NCBI GenBank assembly: GCA_026713865.1
Contig: JAPONQ010000028.1
Coordinates: 23,492-87,491, forward strand
Direction of reading: 5' to 3'
Length of the DNA stretch: 64,000 nucleotides
DNA from: Chloroflexota bacterium
GTDB lineage: Bacteria > Chloroflexota > Dehalococcoidia > UBA2979
Part shown: in pieces, positions 26,815 through 34,171 of the stretch
Layout of the letters: each line of letters opens with the position of its first letter
Position numbering within the stretch: the stretch's first letter is position 1
Translations under genes and position numbers: made by a program
Notes under the pieces: generated by a model
What the model was told of the DNA's origin: nothing
The model's input: the letters and a program-made list of their open reading frames with translations, nothing else
Database searches by the model: none

Positions 26815-28752
26815 ATGATCTGGGTGCGGCGGACGGCGGCGGCCGCGCTCGCCGTGCTGCTGTTCGGCGTGCTGCTCTCCGCGCTCGTCCTTCAGGGCGT
26901 GACCGCCACCTTCCTGCGCGCCGGCTTCTACACGGACCAGCTCACGGACGCCGGTGCGTACCGCTTCGTCCTGGACGACGTCCTCCCGTCCGCCATCGAC
27001 GAGGTGCGCGAGGAGGAGCCGGACGAGATCGGCGTCGACCTCCGTGAGAACCCGGTCGCGGTGTCCGGGCTGGACACGCCCCGGATCGCCGGGGCGGTGC
27101 AGCGCGCGCTGTCTCCCGGAGAGCTGGAGGATCTCGTCGCTCCGGCCGTTCACGAGTCCGTGAGCTACGCCACGGGCGAGAGCGATGTCTTGACCATCGA
27201 CCCGCAGCTCGGGGAGGTCGTGCGCGACATCGTCGCCGAGTTGCTGGCGCTGATGCGCGAGGCCGACGTCTATGAGCGGCTGCTCGAGCGGGAGCTGGAG
27301 CCGAGGATCCGCGAGGCGGCGGGCGAGGCGCTCTCCCCGGACGTCGGCACCCCCGGCTGGACGCAGCGGCTCTTCGGGGGCGACGAGGAGGCCGGCGGGC
27401 GGCTCTCGCGTGTCGTCCTCAGCGTCGTGACCCCCGGCTGGTTCGGCGACCAGGTGGAGCAGATCGTCGAGGCCCTGACCTCGTACCTCGTCGGCGACTC
27501 GGACGGCTTCGAGATCCACGTCCGCCTCGGAGACGAGCAGGTGGACGCCGCCGTCGAGGAGCTCCGGTCGGTCCTGCGCGGGACGGACTCCGCCGATCTG
27601 GTCTACGCGGACATTCTCGACCCGCGGGTCGACGAGGAGGTGGAGGAGACGGTCCAGCTGCCCTACGGCGTCGCCGTGAGCCGCGGGGAGGTCAAGGCGG
27701 TGCTGCGGGAGGTCGCGCCGCGCCCTTGGGTCCAGCAGCAGGCCGATGCGGTCCTCGGCGACGTGAGCAGCTACGTGGCGGGTCGCTCGGACGGGTTCTC
27801 GACGGCGATCGCGCTGGCTGAGCGGAAGCAGGAGGCCGCGCAGCGCCTCACCGAGCTCGCGGTCGCACGCGTCGCCGCGGAGGTCGAGGGTCTCGAGACC
27901 TGCGCCGGCGAGGCCGGGCGGCGTGCCGCCGCGGCCGCGGCGAGCGACACGCTCCCCGAGTGCCTTCCGGCCGGAGTCGCCTCCGACGACCTGCTGGCGG
28001 CTGCGCGAGCAGCCATCGCCGCGGCGATCCCGCCGCTCGTGCTCGAGCCCGTCCCGGATGCCGTCGTGTACACCGACGAGGATCTGCGGCGCGAGCTGCG
28101 CGCGAACGGCGGGCCCGGCGCCCTCGAGGCGCTCGACGACACGCGCGAACTGTTCGCCGAGGGCTGGCGCTACAGCGACGCCGACCTGCGCGCCGATCTC
28201 GCCTCGGATCCGGAGCTGCTGGACGGCCTGGATCGGCTCCGCGAGTTCCTCGCTGATGGCTACGTCCACAGGCCCGGAGCCGCTTCGGACAGCACGCTAG
28301 CGGGTGCCCTGGAGACGATGCGCAGCGGCTCGGACTCGGTTCGCCGCGGCGGCATGATCGCGTGGCTGGCCGTGGCGCTCCTGGTCGTCGCCATCGGCGC
28401 GCTGGGCGGGACGAGCTGGGCGGGCCGGGGAATCTGGGCGTCGGCGTCCCTGCTCGCCTGCGCCGCGCTGCTGCTCCTTCTCTCCTGGCCCGTCTACGAG
28501 GTGGTCTCGGACGCGGCCTCCTCTGCCATCCGCGCGGAGATCGCGGATCAGCCGGACGACGAGCTGGGTCCGACCGCGCGCCTGCTGGTGAACAAGCTCG
28601 TCGATGTCGGGGAGTCCGTCTCCGACGACTTCGCCCGGAGTGTCAGGCTGCCGGGTTTCGTCGTCGCCGCCGTCGCGCTGGTCGGACTCCTCGGGGCGGC
28701 GTACGGAGAGCGGATCGGCGTTGCGGCGAGGTCGCTGAGGGAACGAGTATGA
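26815..28752 (+). CDS. Large envelope protein with terminal membrane helices and two internal repeats
   Basis: 645 residues from ATG 26815. An N-terminal helix (AAAALAVLLFGVLLSALVL) anchors a long, acidic, mostly helical extracytoplasmic region, and three helices follow near residues 510-535, 540-560 and 615-635. Two repeats occur in the middle: 'VTPGWFGDQVEQIVEALTSY' ... GDSDGFEIHVRL and 'RPWVQQQADAVLGDVSSYVA' ... RSDGFSTAIAL. Similar repeat proteins occur in other Chloroflexota (recollection, unnamed). The function is unknown. It sits inside the toxin-antitoxin cluster but does not resemble a toxin. Confidence 0.75.
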   Translation: MIWVRRTAAAALAVLLFGVLLSALVLQGVTATFLRAGFYTDQLTDAGAYRFVLDDVLPSAIDEVREEEPDEIGVDLRENPVAVSGLDTPRIAGAVQRALSPGELEDLVAPAVHESVSYATGESDVLTIDPQLGEVVRDIVAELLALMREADVYERLLERELEPRIREAAGEALSPDVGTPGWTQRLFGGDEEAGGRLSRVVLSVVTPGWFGDQVEQIVEALTSYLVGDSDGFEIHVRLGDEQVDAAVEELRSVLRGTDSADLVYADILDPRVDEEVEETVQLPYGVAVSRGEVKAVLREVAPRPWVQQQADAVLGDVSSYVAGRSDGFSTAIALAERKQEAAQRLTELAVARVAAEVEGLETCAGEAGRRAAAAAASDTLPECLPAGVASDDLLAAARAAIAAAIPPLVLEPVPDAVVYTDEDLRRELRANGGPGALEALDDTRELFAEGWRYSDADLRADLASDPELLDGLDRLREFLADGYVHRPGAASDSTLAGALETMRSGSDSVRRGGMIAWLAVALLVVAIGALGGTSWAGRGIWASASLLACAALLLLLSWPVYEVVSDAASSAIRAEIADQPDDELGPTARLLVNKLVDVGESVSDDFARSVRLPGFVVAAVALVGLLGAAYGERIGVAARSLRERV

Positions 28753-28785
28753 CTCTTGTGTGATGCAATTCATGCTGGAGCGAGC

Positions 28786-29004
28786 ATGCGTATATCGAAG
28801 CGAGGCCAGATCACGATCCCGAAGCATCTGAGAGATCGGTTCGGGATGCACCACAACACCGAGGTGGAGATTCGCGCCACGGAGGAGGGTCTTCTGGTAC
28901 AGAAGCGGGCGGCCGTGCCCCATCCTGTCGATCGGGTCGCCGGGATCCTGGACCGTGTCGACCTCGATGTCGATCGGTACATAGAGGACATCCGCGGACT
29001 GTGA
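28786..29004 (+). CDS. AbrB-type antitoxin, partner toxin lost
   Basis: 72 residues from ATG 28786 with GGAG just upstream. The AbrB motif (MRISKRGQITIPKHLRDRFG) and EVEIRATEEGLLVQKR are intact, followed by an acidic tail (DRVDLDVDRYIEDIRGL) that would bind a PIN toxin. Its stop overlaps the start codon of what is now only a 28-residue toxin stub. The antitoxin may persist as an orphan that protects against related toxins (inference). Confidence 0.85.
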   Translation: MRISKRGQITIPKHLRDRFGMHHNTEVEIRATEEGLLVQKRAAVPHPVDRVAGILDRVDLDVDRYIEDIRGL

Positions 29005-29090
29005 TGACGTCGATCGACACGAGCGTTCTGCTCGATTCTGGTCCGAACCGACTCGCCGCACCACCTCCGGTCGCGCGAATCGGTTCGTAG
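29004..29090 (+). pseudogene. 28-residue stub of a PIN toxin
   Basis: Begins ATG ACG TCG ATC GAC: MTSIDTSVLLD, the exact opening of a VapC with its first catalytic Asp, overlapping the antitoxin stop in the normal way. After residue 11 the sequence diverges and stops at TAG 29088-29090. The rest of the toxin has been deleted. Confidence 0.8.
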
Positions 29091-29154
29091 AGCGTATGAC
29101 GCCGGCAGCTGTCCACCACGGCGTCTGCATGGTCGGCTCGGGGCACAGCCTCGG

Positions 29155-29472
29155 CTACGCTTGCGAGTGAGCCGCCACCGCGTCGAGCCGTGCGGCGAGG
29201 CGGTCGCGAGCGAGCTCAAGATCGTACTGGGCCTGCAAGCTCATCCAGAAGGCCGCCGAGTTGTTGAAGAAGCGGGAGAGTAGCAAGGCAGTCTCGGCGG
29301 TGATCGAGCGCTGCCCGTGGATGATGGCATGGATCCTGCGCGGGTCGACGCCCACGGCCTTGGCTAGGCGGTACTGCGTGACTCCCAGGGGGAGCAGGAA
29401 CTCCTCGCGCAGGATCTCGCCTGGATGCACCGGATCCAGCCGGTCCTGCTGTCGATGTGGTTCCGTGCTCAT
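29155..29472 (-). CDS. higA: HigA-family antitoxin, solitary
   Basis: 105 residues. The HigA signature is clear: 'HPGEILREEFLLPLGVTQYR' followed by a Cro/C1 helix-turn-helix (LAKAVGVDPRRIHAIIHGQR), SITAETALLLSRFF and FWMSLQAQYDLE. HigA proteins normally follow a higB toxin gene on the same strand; none is present here, and the HigBA pair next door points the other way. It may act as a stand-alone regulator or cross-neutralise the neighbouring toxin. Confidence 0.88.
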   Translation of the reverse strand: MSTEPHRQQDRLDPVHPGEILREEFLLPLGVTQYRLAKAVGVDPRRIHAIIHGQRSITAETALLLSRFFNNSAAFWMSLQAQYDLELARDRLAARLDAVAAHSQA

Positions 29473-29585
29473 CGTCTAGCGCCCTCTGATGCCATGTGCA
29501 GAGTCGGGCGGCCGCCCCGCCGCCCGCGCGTGCCGCTCGGCTGGACAGTTCGCGCTCGTCCGACCTATCTTCACACATGGGGTGA

Positions 29586-29882
29586 TTGTTGGAAGTTCGG
29601 TTCGCATCGCGCAGCCTGGAACGGCGCTACACCCAGGGCCAGGAGGCGATACGAGCGTGGGGTCCTCAAGTCGGGCGACGCTATGTCCAGCGCGTTGGCG
29701 TCCTCCTCGAAGCCCTCGATGTGTCGGAGTTGCATGGCTACCGGGCACTCGGTTTTCACCCACTTCGAGGGAACCGGCGAGGGCAGCATGCGCTCCGCCT
29801 CACCGGCCAGATGAGACTGATTGTGACGGTGATCGATGAGCGCACCGTCCGGGTTGAGGAAGTGACGGACTACCATGAGTAG
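29586..29882 (+). CDS. higB: HigB-family mRNA interferase toxin
   Basis: 98 residues from TTG 29586 (TTG 29589 also possible). The RelE/HigB fold is supported by 'LEVRFASRSLERRYTQGQEA', ELHGYRALGFHPLRGNRRGQ, ALRLTGQMRLIV and the end VRVEEVTDYHE, which closely match plasmid-maintenance killer proteins. HigB toxins cleave mRNA on the ribosome. The gene overlaps the antitoxin by eight bases. Confidence 0.88.
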   Translation: MLEVRFASRSLERRYTQGQEAIRAWGPQVGRRYVQRVGVLLEALDVSELHGYRALGFHPLRGNRRGQHALRLTGQMRLIVTVIDERTVRVEEVTDYHE

Positions 29883-30147
29883 CGTGCCCACCCATCTCGA
29901 GAGCGACTTGGCCATCCATCCGGGTGAGCTGCTCGCCGAGGAATTGGAGTCGCGAGGAATGACCCAGAGGGCGCTCGCCGAGGCGATGGGCCGGCCTCCA
30001 CAGGTCATCAACGAGATCGTTCGTGGCCGGAAGGCGATCACGGCAGCGACGGCGATCCAGTTGGAGGAGGTTCTTGGCACGTCGGCCCGGCTGTGGCTCG
30101 GCCTCCAGGCCACCTACGAGCTCATCAGGGCCCGCCAGACCATGTGA
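29875..30147 (+). CDS. higA: HigA-family antitoxin
   Basis: 90 residues from ATG 29875, inside the end of higB. HTH with 'IHPGELLAEELESRGMTQRA', LAEAMGRPPQVINEIVRGRK and the typical end RLWLGLQATYELIRARQ. It neutralises HigB and represses the operon. It differs considerably from the solitary HigA encoded at 29155-29472, so the two are not recent duplicates. Confidence 0.92.
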   Translation: MSSVPTHLESDLAIHPGELLAEELESRGMTQRALAEAMGRPPQVINEIVRGRKAITAATAIQLEEVLGTSARLWLGLQATYELIRARQTM

Positions 30148-30418
30148 ACCGAAGTCGGGCAGCTCCTCGTCGAGGGCGCCCAGGAGCGATCCCCCCTAAG
30201 TTCCAGCGCACGAAGGTGCTGGCCTCGCGCGGTGCAACAGGCACGTCCACGTCCCCGGGCTCGAGCTGGCGGGGAATCGGCGCTCGCCTTATGGCCGCTC
30301 GCATTCGGGCTGCCGAGCCCGGCGGGCCGCCGGTGGCGATAGTGAGGGACGGAGCCGGCCGGCGCTCTCCGTCGGGAGGTCGTGGTACACCGACCGCGCC
30401 CGTCACCACCGCGAGGCG

Positions 30419-30862
30419 CTACACCACGTCGGGGCGCAACGGATGCTGCCAGCGCACTCCCGGGAAGCGGTCGAAGTCGGAGTCTGTCGACACCAGCGTG
30501 CAACCGTGCTCGACCGCAACTGCCGCGTGCTGGGCGTCGGCCACCAGCTTCCCCGATGCCCGCGACTCGCGGCACAGTCTCTCGAAGATCTCCAGGTGAT
30601 CGGGCCCGGGGCCCACGGTGCGGGCCGTCGGTCGTTCCACGAGTGAGGACACGAACGAGAAGGCCCGGTCGGGCCTGGAGGGCGGGTCGAAGATCCGCGG
30701 GTTCGTGACGATCCGGACGAAGCCGGCGAGGACGAGCACCGAGAGCGCGAACGGCTCCGGCCCCGTCGCCAGGCGCGTGATCCAGCTCGCGTAGTCGGCG
30801 TGATCGGCGATCGAGTCCTCGACGTGCGCATACACCAGCACGTTGACGTCGGGAAGCAACAT
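30419..30862 (-). CDS. vapC: PIN-domain toxin (VapC47-like)
   Basis: 147 residues. It starts MLLPDVNVLVYAHVEDSIAD (Asp5) and contains 'ALSVLVLAGFVRIVTNPRIF' and KLVADAQHAAVAVEHGCTLV followed by STDSDFDRFPG (Asp108, Asp126/128). In remembered relatives the segment reads LSELVLSGFVR; here the expected Glu is Val42, so one acidic active-site residue may be missing. It follows its antitoxin gene with a six-base gap on the same strand. Confidence 0.88.
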   Translation of the reverse strand: MLLPDVNVLVYAHVEDSIADHADYASWITRLATGPEPFALSVLVLAGFVRIVTNPRIFDPPSRPDRAFSFVSSLVERPTARTVGPGPDHLEIFERLCRESRASGKLVADAQHAAVAVEHGCTLVSTDSDFDRFPGVRWQHPLRPDVV

Positions 30863-30868
30863 CCGGGA

Positions 30869-31126
30869 TCACCGGCTCTCGCGCGGGAAGCGGGACTCGT
30901 CTTCCAGTGCATCGAGTGCCCGGGGCCGATCGAGGTCGACTCCGGCGCGGGGGCGGACGCCGCGCACCGTGACCAGCTGGAACGGCGGCTGCTCCGAAGG
31001 CGTGCGCTGCTTCATGGCATCGTCCAGGGTCCGGGCGATGAAGGAACTCATGCTGAGGCCCTGCGCGGCGGCTGCCCGCCGCACCTGCTTCGCGAGCCGG
31101 TCGTCGAGTGAGATCGTCGTTCGCAT
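30869..31126 (-). CDS. vapB: Ribbon-helix-helix antitoxin
   Basis: 85 residues. The RHH motif opens the protein (MRTTISLDDRLAKQVRRAAA then AQGLSMSSFIARTLDDAM). The C-terminal half is Pro/Asp/Glu-rich and would cover the PIN toxin. It is cotranscribed with the toxin downstream. A short inverted repeat abuts its start codon. Confidence 0.88.
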   Translation of the reverse strand: MRTTISLDDRLAKQVRRAAAAQGLSMSSFIARTLDDAMKQRTPSEQPPFQLVTVRGVRPRAGVDLDRPRALDALEDESRFPRESR

Positions 31127-31141
31127 GATGCAATAGCATCA
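31126..31141 (-). promoter_or_regulatory. Candidate operator at the RHH antitoxin start
   Basis: TGATGC-AATA-GCATCA is a perfect six-base inverted repeat that touches the start codon of the antitoxin gene. Its size and position suit binding by a ribbon-helix-helix dimer and autoregulation. Confidence 0.45.
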
Positions 31142-31558
31142 CATGCATGCAGCAGCGCATCAAGAGCGGCCATGTGCGTGACAGCGAACCGCATTGAGTT
31201 GGTGGACACGCAAACGGGAAGTCGCATACGGAGCCCGATCGACGGCACGTGGCACGCCGCCCCATCCGGCGGTCCCTCAGGCAGCTCCCTGAGGCGCGCC
31301 GCGTCGCACCGGCCCGCTGCCCGACGGCCCCTGAGCCTCATACAAGGAGACTGAGGCTCTCGCGCGCCCGTGGCCTGCTACCAGTAGAGCCGGGGAAGAT
31401 CCTCCGGGTCGGCGGGGAGCCGGATCTCGATGCCGCCGACGCCGGATCGAGTGGCAGGGGCACAGCCCGGCGACCGCGAGAGCGGCGGCCGGGTCACGGC
31501 GATGAGCGCGATCGCCGCGCGGGCGACGCCCATCGTGGACTCTCGTTTCCGGCGGCCG
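31142..31558. other. Intergenic region with two hairpins
   Basis: No convincing gene in about 420 bases. Two inverted repeats are visible: CCTCAGG/CCTGAGG at 31275-31294, and GAGCCTCA/TGAGGCTC at 31333-31359 with an 11-base loop that contains AAGGAGA, an RBS-like sequence. A short minus-strand frame ending 'IEIRLPADPEDLPRLYW' at 31378 is present but has no start support. Confidence 0.4.
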
Positions 31559-31942
31559 TCAGCAGGGGACGACGGCAACGCGCGCGCCGGCGGTGTCGGC
31601 AAGGCGGCGCAGGTCGCCCGGGTCGCTGGTGAGAATGCGATCGCCGGCCTCGGCGACGAGGACCGCGGTGGCGTCGATCGGGTCGGCGGTGCCCGCGCGT
31701 CCGAGCAGGACTCCGGCGTCGCGTGCGAGCCGATCGTCCACGGGACGGACGTCCACGGCGCCGAGCAGGCGCGCCAGTAGCGCCTGCCGGCCCGCCGGAT
31801 CGAGCCATACTTGGGCGACGACGATGGCGCTTGTCCGAAGCCCGATTCCGTGCCGTTCGGCGGCTCGCAGACGCGCGATCATCGCGCGCTCGCCTCGGTC
31901 GACGGCGACGAACGCGCCGGCGTCGAGCACGAGCGCGCTCAC
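31559..31942 (-). CDS. vapC: PIN-domain toxin
   Basis: 127 residues from GTG 31942, overlapping the antitoxin by four bases. MSALVLDAGAFVAVDRGERA gives Asp7; 'SAIVVAQVWLDPAGRQALL' and DPIDATAVLVAEAGDRILTS followed by DPGDL give the remaining acidic residues (Asp87/Asp90, Asp107). This is the short PIN subclass with VLDAGA and ILTSDPxDL motifs. It appears intact. Confidence 0.9.
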   Translation of the reverse strand: MSALVLDAGAFVAVDRGERAMIARLRAAERHGIGLRTSAIVVAQVWLDPAGRQALLARLLGAVDVRPVDDRLARDAGVLLGRAGTADPIDATAVLVAEAGDRILTSDPGDLRRLADTAGARVAVVPC

Positions 31943-32184
31943 CGCGCGGGCGCCTCCGAGGCGAGCCCCAGCTCGGCCTCGGCGCTGCGCAGCTCCTCGG
32001 CCGTGAGCGCGCCGTGCTCCCGCTCCCAGGCGTCGAGGAAGGCTCCGAGCGCCTCCGCGCGCAGCTTCGCCCTGGCCGCGTCGGCCAGCCAGGCGGAGAG
32101 ACCGCTCCCATCCCGCTGCGCGGCCCGGCGAACCGCATCGCCGAGCGCGGGGTCGAGCGAGATGCTCATCTTGTCCACTCGCAT
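31939..32184 (-). CDS. vapB: Ribbon-helix-helix antitoxin
   Basis: 81 residues from ATG 32184. The N-terminal RHH (MRVDKMSISLDPALGDAVRR then AAQRDGSGLSAWLADAARAKL) is followed by an acidic helix ending ELGLASEAPAR that would bind the toxin. It is the first gene of a two-gene operon with the PIN toxin. Confidence 0.88.
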   Translation of the reverse strand: MRVDKMSISLDPALGDAVRRAAQRDGSGLSAWLADAARAKLRAEALGAFLDAWEREHGALTAEELRSAEAELGLASEAPAR

Positions 32185-32307
32185 GCGAGAATCCTACCAC
32201 GGTACGAACGAAATCCGCGGGGACCTCGTGGCAGGTCCGACTGGACAGTCACCTGCGACAGGACGCATCTCGCGGTCGGGTCGTGTGCGAGATGGGGAGG
32301 GGCGCCT

Positions 32308-32919
32308 TCACTCCAGCCAGCTGACGACGCCCCGGTGCGGTGTCCGTCGCGCTGTCGGGAGCGCCGCGGGCTGCCCGAGGAAGACGACCCCCACCATCGT
32401 CCATTCCTCGTCCGCACCCAGGAGCTGCGCCAGGCCGGGGAGTCGTGTCAGGCGCCCGGTGCTCCAGCCGAGGCAGAGACCCTCGGCGACGGCGGCGAGG
32501 GCCATGTTCTGAACGGCGCAGCAGGAGGTGGCGTAGTTCTCCCTCGTCATCTCGTCGGTCGCTCCCGGCAGGCTGTAGACGTACACCATCGCCGGCGCGG
32601 CCAGCACGCGGTCCCTGTCGTCATCGGCAGCACGACGTTTCTGCACCGGGTCGGGATTGGCCACGCCGTCGTAGGCGGCCTGCCAGGCGGTGTCCCCGAC
32701 CCTCCGCCTCGTCGCGCCTTCCCTGGGAATCGCGAACATCCGGGTAGGCTCGGTGAGCCGGTGATTGGGTGCCCAGATGGCCGCGGCGAAGAGGCGCTCG
32801 AGCACCTCTCGGGAGACCGGATCGTCGGTGAACGCCTTGACGTTTCGGCGGCGGAAGATCGCGTCGTACACGCTGACCGACGTTGCGGGGATGTCGATCT
32901 CGTCGCTCGTGAGCTTCAT
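32308..32919 (-). CDS. Nitroreductase-family protein
   Basis: 203 residues. 'VYDAIFRRRNVKAFTDDPVS' is the classical N-terminal FMN-binding segment, followed by AAAIWAPNHRLTEPTRMF, 'CAVQNMALAAVAEGLCLGWS' and a C-terminal GVVFLGQPAALP region. Nitroreductases are FMN-dependent NAD(P)H oxidoreductases that act on nitro compounds, quinones or flavins. It is monocistronic and upstream of toxin-antitoxin genes without obvious functional linkage. Confidence 0.9.
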   Translation of the reverse strand: MKLTSDEIDIPATSVSVYDAIFRRRNVKAFTDDPVSREVLERLFAAAIWAPNHRLTEPTRMFAIPREGATRRRVGDTAWQAAYDGVANPDPVQKRRAADDDRDRVLAAPAMVYVYSLPGATDEMTRENYATSCCAVQNMALAAVAEGLCLGWSTGRLTRLPGLAQLLGADEEWTMVGVVFLGQPAALPTARRTPHRGVVSWLE

Positions 32920-33138
32920 GTTCGCCCCTGCGAGACGGCACGCGGGCGTGTCCGCCCGGGCCCCGCTGCCTCCGGCGCCTAGCGTACCCCGGATTGTCGC
33001 CCGGGTCGGGGAGCCGGCTGCGCGGCGCTGCGTGCCGAAGGCTCCGCGAACCGGTCGGTGAGCCCCGCGGACGCCCTCGAAGCGGGGGCCGGGGCAGACT
33101 CGCGTCTGTCGTCCGCGAGTCTGCGAAGCCGAAGGCGG

Positions 33139-33560
33139 TCATGCCGCGGGGTCGAGGTCGCCCTGCGGAGGCGGCGGGCGAAGTCGGTGGCCGGAAGCAT
33201 GTCGATGCCGCGGCTGGTGCAGTTGCTCGTCGAGGTCGCGATACGCGACGTACGCCGAGAGCTCGTGGAACACCCAGTTCTCGAACGCCTTCCCGGAGGA
33301 GTCGGAACCGCGCTCCGCTCCCCCCGGCGCGCGAGCCGGTTCACCACGCGGACGTCTTCGACGTAGAGCTTCGGGCCAGCCATGAGCCGGCGTGCGGCTC
33401 GCCGCCGCCAGGCGGGAAGCCAGCGCGCGAGCAGTGTGGCATCGAGGATGCCGAAGTAGGCATTGGCGGTGGGACCGGAGACGCCACACTCGCGCGCCAC
33501 GCTTCGACGCCTGATGCACCCCTCGCGCGTACCGGATGAGCGCATCCGCGCCGGCCTCCG
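33139..33560 (-). pseudogene. Decayed DUF4143 ATPase (C-terminal part)
   Basis: One frame reads 'NAYFGILDATLLARWLPAWR' then LMAGPKLYVEDVRVVNRLAR, the DUF4143 region of AAA-type ATPases. A second frame continues 'GKAFENWVFHELSAYVAYRD'. After a further deletion the terminal segment GIDMLPATDFARRL / GDLDPAA appears split between two frames. The N-terminal AAA domain is missing. At least two frameshifts and one deletion make it non-functional. Confidence 0.7.
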
Positions 33561-33606
33561 CCCCACCCTGCGGGAAGGAGGCACCGCTCCGGGACCTGGC
33601 GGCGCG

Positions 33607-33628
33607 TTGATTGCGATTTGATTGCGAT
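33607..33628. repeat. Tandem 11-bp repeat, two copies
   Basis: TTGATTGCGAT occurs twice head to tail, then GCACCGATTAGCACCG. It is the most AT-rich patch in this area and lies upstream of the mobile-element genes. An iteron-like or attachment-site role is possible but unproven. Confidence 0.5.
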
Positions 33629-33700
33629 TGGCACCGATTAGCACCGCTCTGACTGCTCCGTGAGCCTCGTGTGAGCATGCCGCACCGCAGGCTGTTCCTG

Positions 33701-33742
33701 CATCGCGGCACGCCCGGCCACCGGTGCCGGCGTGCCGCGATG
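33701..33742. other. Large hairpin with 14-bp perfect stem
   Basis: CATCGCGGCACGCC (33701-33714) pairs perfectly with GGCGTGCCGCGATG (33729-33742); the 14-base loop contains CACCGGTG, itself a palindrome, so the structure can extend. There is no T-run. It lies 280 bases before the first gene of the TraG/replication-relaxation operon and could be a terminator, a leader structure or a processing site such as oriT. Confidence 0.55.
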
Positions 33743-34020
33743 CGGAAGGAGGCCGGACGGTGCGTAGAAGCCTGCTCGCCGCCGCCGCCACCGCCGTCTG
33801 GCAGGGCTTGCGGGCGGCGGCGCGGCTCCCGCGCTCCCCGCCGAGTTCACGCCGGCCGGGGGCCGGCGGTGCACGCCCGCCGCCCTTCCTGAGCATCGCC
33901 GGGCTCTCGCGGGCGGCACCGTGCGCTTCCCCGGCGGCCCCGCGCGGGCGCGGCCGGCGGGGCGTCTCGGGAGTGGGAGATGTGCGGGCGCAGGAGGCGC
34001 CCGTGGAGAGGAGAACGCGA

Positions 34021-34171
34021 TGGACGAGCTGAACACCGTCTTCGACAACCTGATCGAGAGTGGAACCGGTCTCGCGGCGGCGGGCTCGACCGGCTGCGTG
34101 ATGTGGGGGCCGTCCTCGACATGCTGCGCGCGCGCGTGATCACGTCGATCGTGCAGGGGGCGGTGGCATGA
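34021..34171 (+). CDS. Small gene upstream of the TraG-like ATPase, apparently frameshifted
   Basis: ATG 34021 follows a strong GAGAGGAGA RBS and opens MDELNTVFDNLIESGTGLAA, but this frame ends as a 39-residue peptide at 34139. The overlapping +1 frame continues with a helical, hydrophobic tail 'LDRLRDVGAVLDMLRARVIT' and stops at 34169-34171, exactly overlapping the ATG of the next gene (ATGA). That coupling suggests the original product ran through both frames and joined near the GGCGGCGGCGGGC stretch (about 34074-34086). It is either a frameshift mutation or a programmed shift. Confidence 0.5.

Noticed and set aside
30125..30409. 94-codon minus-strand frame after HigA (contains VAPREASTFVRWNLGG)
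   Set aside because: It has no RBS, overlaps the end of higA and matches no family I recognise; possibly a relic, but not supportable.
31378..31602. 74-codon minus-strand frame ending IEIRLPADPEDLPRLYW
   Set aside because: It overlaps the end of a sound PIN toxin gene and has no start support; only the end looks protein-like.
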